From Mesotaenium endlicherianum (taxonomy: Eukaryota; Streptophyta; Zygnematophyceae; Zygnematales; Mesotaeniaceae): DNA of 64,000 nt. The translations under genes were made by a program, and so were the position numbers. The DNA lies in the NCBI GenBank assembly GCA_009602735.1, contig WELA01011174.1, forward strand, positions 144,242 to 208,241, read 5' to 3'. This document shows positions 62,930 to 64,000 of the stretch, piece by piece. Numbering within the stretch: the first letter of the stretch is position 1; the number at the start of each line of letters is the position of its first letter. Under the pieces are notes generated by a model. It saw nothing but the letters and a program-made list of their open reading frames with translations. It did not search any database and had not been told where the DNA came from.

Positions 62930-63345
62930 GCGTGCACGCACACATACAGACACACACACACACACACACACAGGCGCGCGTGCACACACACACACACGCG
63001 CGCATGCACAAGCACACATGCACACACATGCACATACGCACATGCGCCCCTTGCTTGTGACCATTTTCCTGCAGGGGAGGAAGGAGAGAGGAGCCCACTC
63101 CTGCAGCCTAGCAGAAAGCAGCACTTTTTGCAATCTCGCCCGTCATCGGGAGAGAGCTCCATCGTGCGCAGGAAGCTGAGTCCTCCATTGGGCTGTGACG
63201 CACGCGATGCGCAAAGAGAACAAGGAGAACCCGTCCAGGTGGCGCCATGAGATCCACAGGGGTGGAGGCTGGCAGTGCCCTGGAGTTTGCTATGGCAGGC
63301 AAAGGAGCTGGAGGGAGACAACGAGACTGAGTCAGGAGGGGGAGG
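60837..63345 (+). CDS. Possible multi-exon gene, downstream part
   Basis: Phase-consistent open segments: 60837-60964 (acceptor [27 protein letters not shown], ...WQTRELLQ, donor CAG|GTCAGC), 62453-62647 ([20 protein letters not shown]..., donor CAG|GCAAGG, i.e. a GC-AG intron), 63107-63238 ([18 protein letters not shown]..., donor CAG|GTGGCG) and one from 63299 ([16 protein letters not shown]; right end unclear). The second segment, 65 codons with [20 protein letters not shown], is the most protein-like. Whether these join the 58-kb segments is unknown. Product not recognised: partly helical and acidic. Confidence 0.4.
61189..61344. repeat. Degenerate (CA)n/(CG)n tract
   Basis: CACACA, CACGCA and CGCGCG blocks, all alternating purine-pyrimidine, in the long intron between 60964 and 62453. 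Confidence 0.92.
61731..61744. repeat. Short telomere-like motif CCTAAACCCTAAAT
   Basis: Just under two units of the plant-type CCCTAAA repeat with further degenerate CCCTAA-like pieces to 61800. Too short to be a telomere. Confidence 0.5.
62728..63046. repeat. Long (CA)n with an embedded (CACG)18 array
   Basis: About 320 bp of nearly pure alternating purine-pyrimidine; the tetranucleotide array is at about 62815-62887. Open frames on both strands through it are products of the repeat. Confidence 0.95.
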
Positions 63346-63776
63346 GTTGCTGATGAGGAGCTGCAGAGGGGGAGCTTGCAGACTCGAACAACGCACCCAC
63401 CTCCCTCTCCGTTCACACGCTCTCCTCCCTCTCTCTTTCCCTCTCCGTTTCGTCTGCCTGGCCCAAGATAGCCCGGGCAGCAGGGGCATGCATGCAACCT
63501 TTCACAGCAGGGACGGCGGAGGATTAGCAACAATCACCAGGGTGATGAGGATGACGATTGCAATGGAGTCGAGGATGCTGGCATTTGCCCGCTGTGCGTT
63601 TGCTTGCTGACAGTAGCAGATTTTTCTGGGCTCTGCGTTTAGGGGAGGGGAGAAGGAGGGGCTGAGCCTGTTCCCACGCAGGCTCGTGGGCTGCAGCAGT
63701 CTGCGCCTGCCTGCTCTGCTGTGCTCTCACCCCTGCTAGATGGACGGACACATTTGCTGACACTCGTGCGCGCGCG

Positions 63777-63819
<43 letters not shown>

Positions 63820-64000
63820 ACACACACACACACACAAACACATACACACACACACACACACACGCGCGCGCACACGCGCACACTCGCTCGCTCCCTTATG
63901 GCTGGCCAATCACAGTTATACTCAAGTCAAAGCCTCATTGGCTAGTCATCACACTTCTATATCAAGCAAGGGCACCAATTCCATGGGGCGCCCCCCCCCC
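63346..64000. other. Right edge, no gene resolved
   Basis: After the last exon-like segment: a pyrimidine-rich stretch, the (CA)n tract and a terminal run of C. No coding segment with supporting splice sites seen; the plus-strand frame to 63610 is not clearly coding. Confidence 0.4.
63765..63886. repeat. (CG)n-(CA)n-(CG)n tract
   Basis: CGCGCGCG then about 45 CA units with few interruptions, then CGCGCGCG. Confidence 0.95.

Noticed and set aside
62611-63490. Long overlapping ORFs rich in Thr-His or Val-Cys on both strands
   Set aside because: They are direct translations of (CA)n and (CACG)n; open in several frames at once, so not genes. The same applies at 55.5, 56.6, 61.2 and 63.8 kb.

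Overview
The window is nuclear DNA of a eukaryote, most likely of the green lineage (an alga or other plant with a repeat-rich genome). The host-side evidence is a spliced gene at 54.7-57.3 kb whose product resembles plastid fibrillin/PAP-like proteins, a spliced C2-domain gene, GT-AG introns full of (CA)n/(GA)n microsatellites, and retrotransposons that use a plant-style initiator-Met tRNA primer site. I could not fix the species; a charophyte-type alga is a guess only.

Positions 1 to about 47.9 kb are one stack of nested Ty3/gypsy LTR retrotransposons with hardly any host sequence. Two families dominate. Family 1 (503-bp LTRs, TGTAGTG...CACTACA) encodes Gag and a Pol with C-terminal chromodomain; copies are A (1-5991, -, Gag and Pol intact, left end outside the window), B (12128-18687, +, complete but decayed) and F (19746-21262, -, fragment). 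Family 2 (about 719-bp LTRs) encodes Gag, Pol and a third ORF downstream of pol; copies are B2 (5992-19745, -, left end outside), D (33423-42266, -, complete, all three ORFs open) and C (27125-46442, +, decayed). The order of insertion can be read from target-site duplications (TSDs): B2 went into the gag of F; A went into ORF3 of B2; B went into the gag of B2 (TSD CTTGA); C went just upstream of the gag of another element, I (TSD GCGTT/GCGTC); D went into the integrase of C (TSD GTAGT); an LTR-like unit H' went into the 5' LTR of C (TSD TTATT). Between F and I lie a second H unit and a decayed Ty3/gypsy pol fragment (G) with its polypurine tract and 3' LTR.

In both main families pol is in the -1 frame relative to gag, and a canonical -1 slippery heptamer sits just before the gag stop: A_AAA_AAC in family 1, T_TTA_AAA in family 2. 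The most unusual element feature is family-2 ORF3 (about 560 residues: charged coiled coil, conserved central domain, acidic stretch, RS-rich tail). It is preceded by a second copy of the polypurine tract and by a splice-acceptor-like site. Between B2 and D, pol is about 92% identical in one sampled segment while ORF3 is only about half identical, which suggests an exchangeable module.

From about 48 to 64 kb the sequence is host-like: a C2-domain gene (+, 48.0 kb onward), an AT-rich gene-poor stretch (52.3-54.7 kb), the plastid-type gene (-, 54.7-57.3 kb), a possible small-exon gene (+, 58.0-63.3 kb) and a lone minus-strand exon near 59.3 kb. Introns here carry long alternating purine-pyrimidine repeats and G-runs close to 3' splice sites. 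Two single N bases (45888, 49996), one of them beside a foreign exon-like insert in an LTR, mark places where the assembly may be unreliable.
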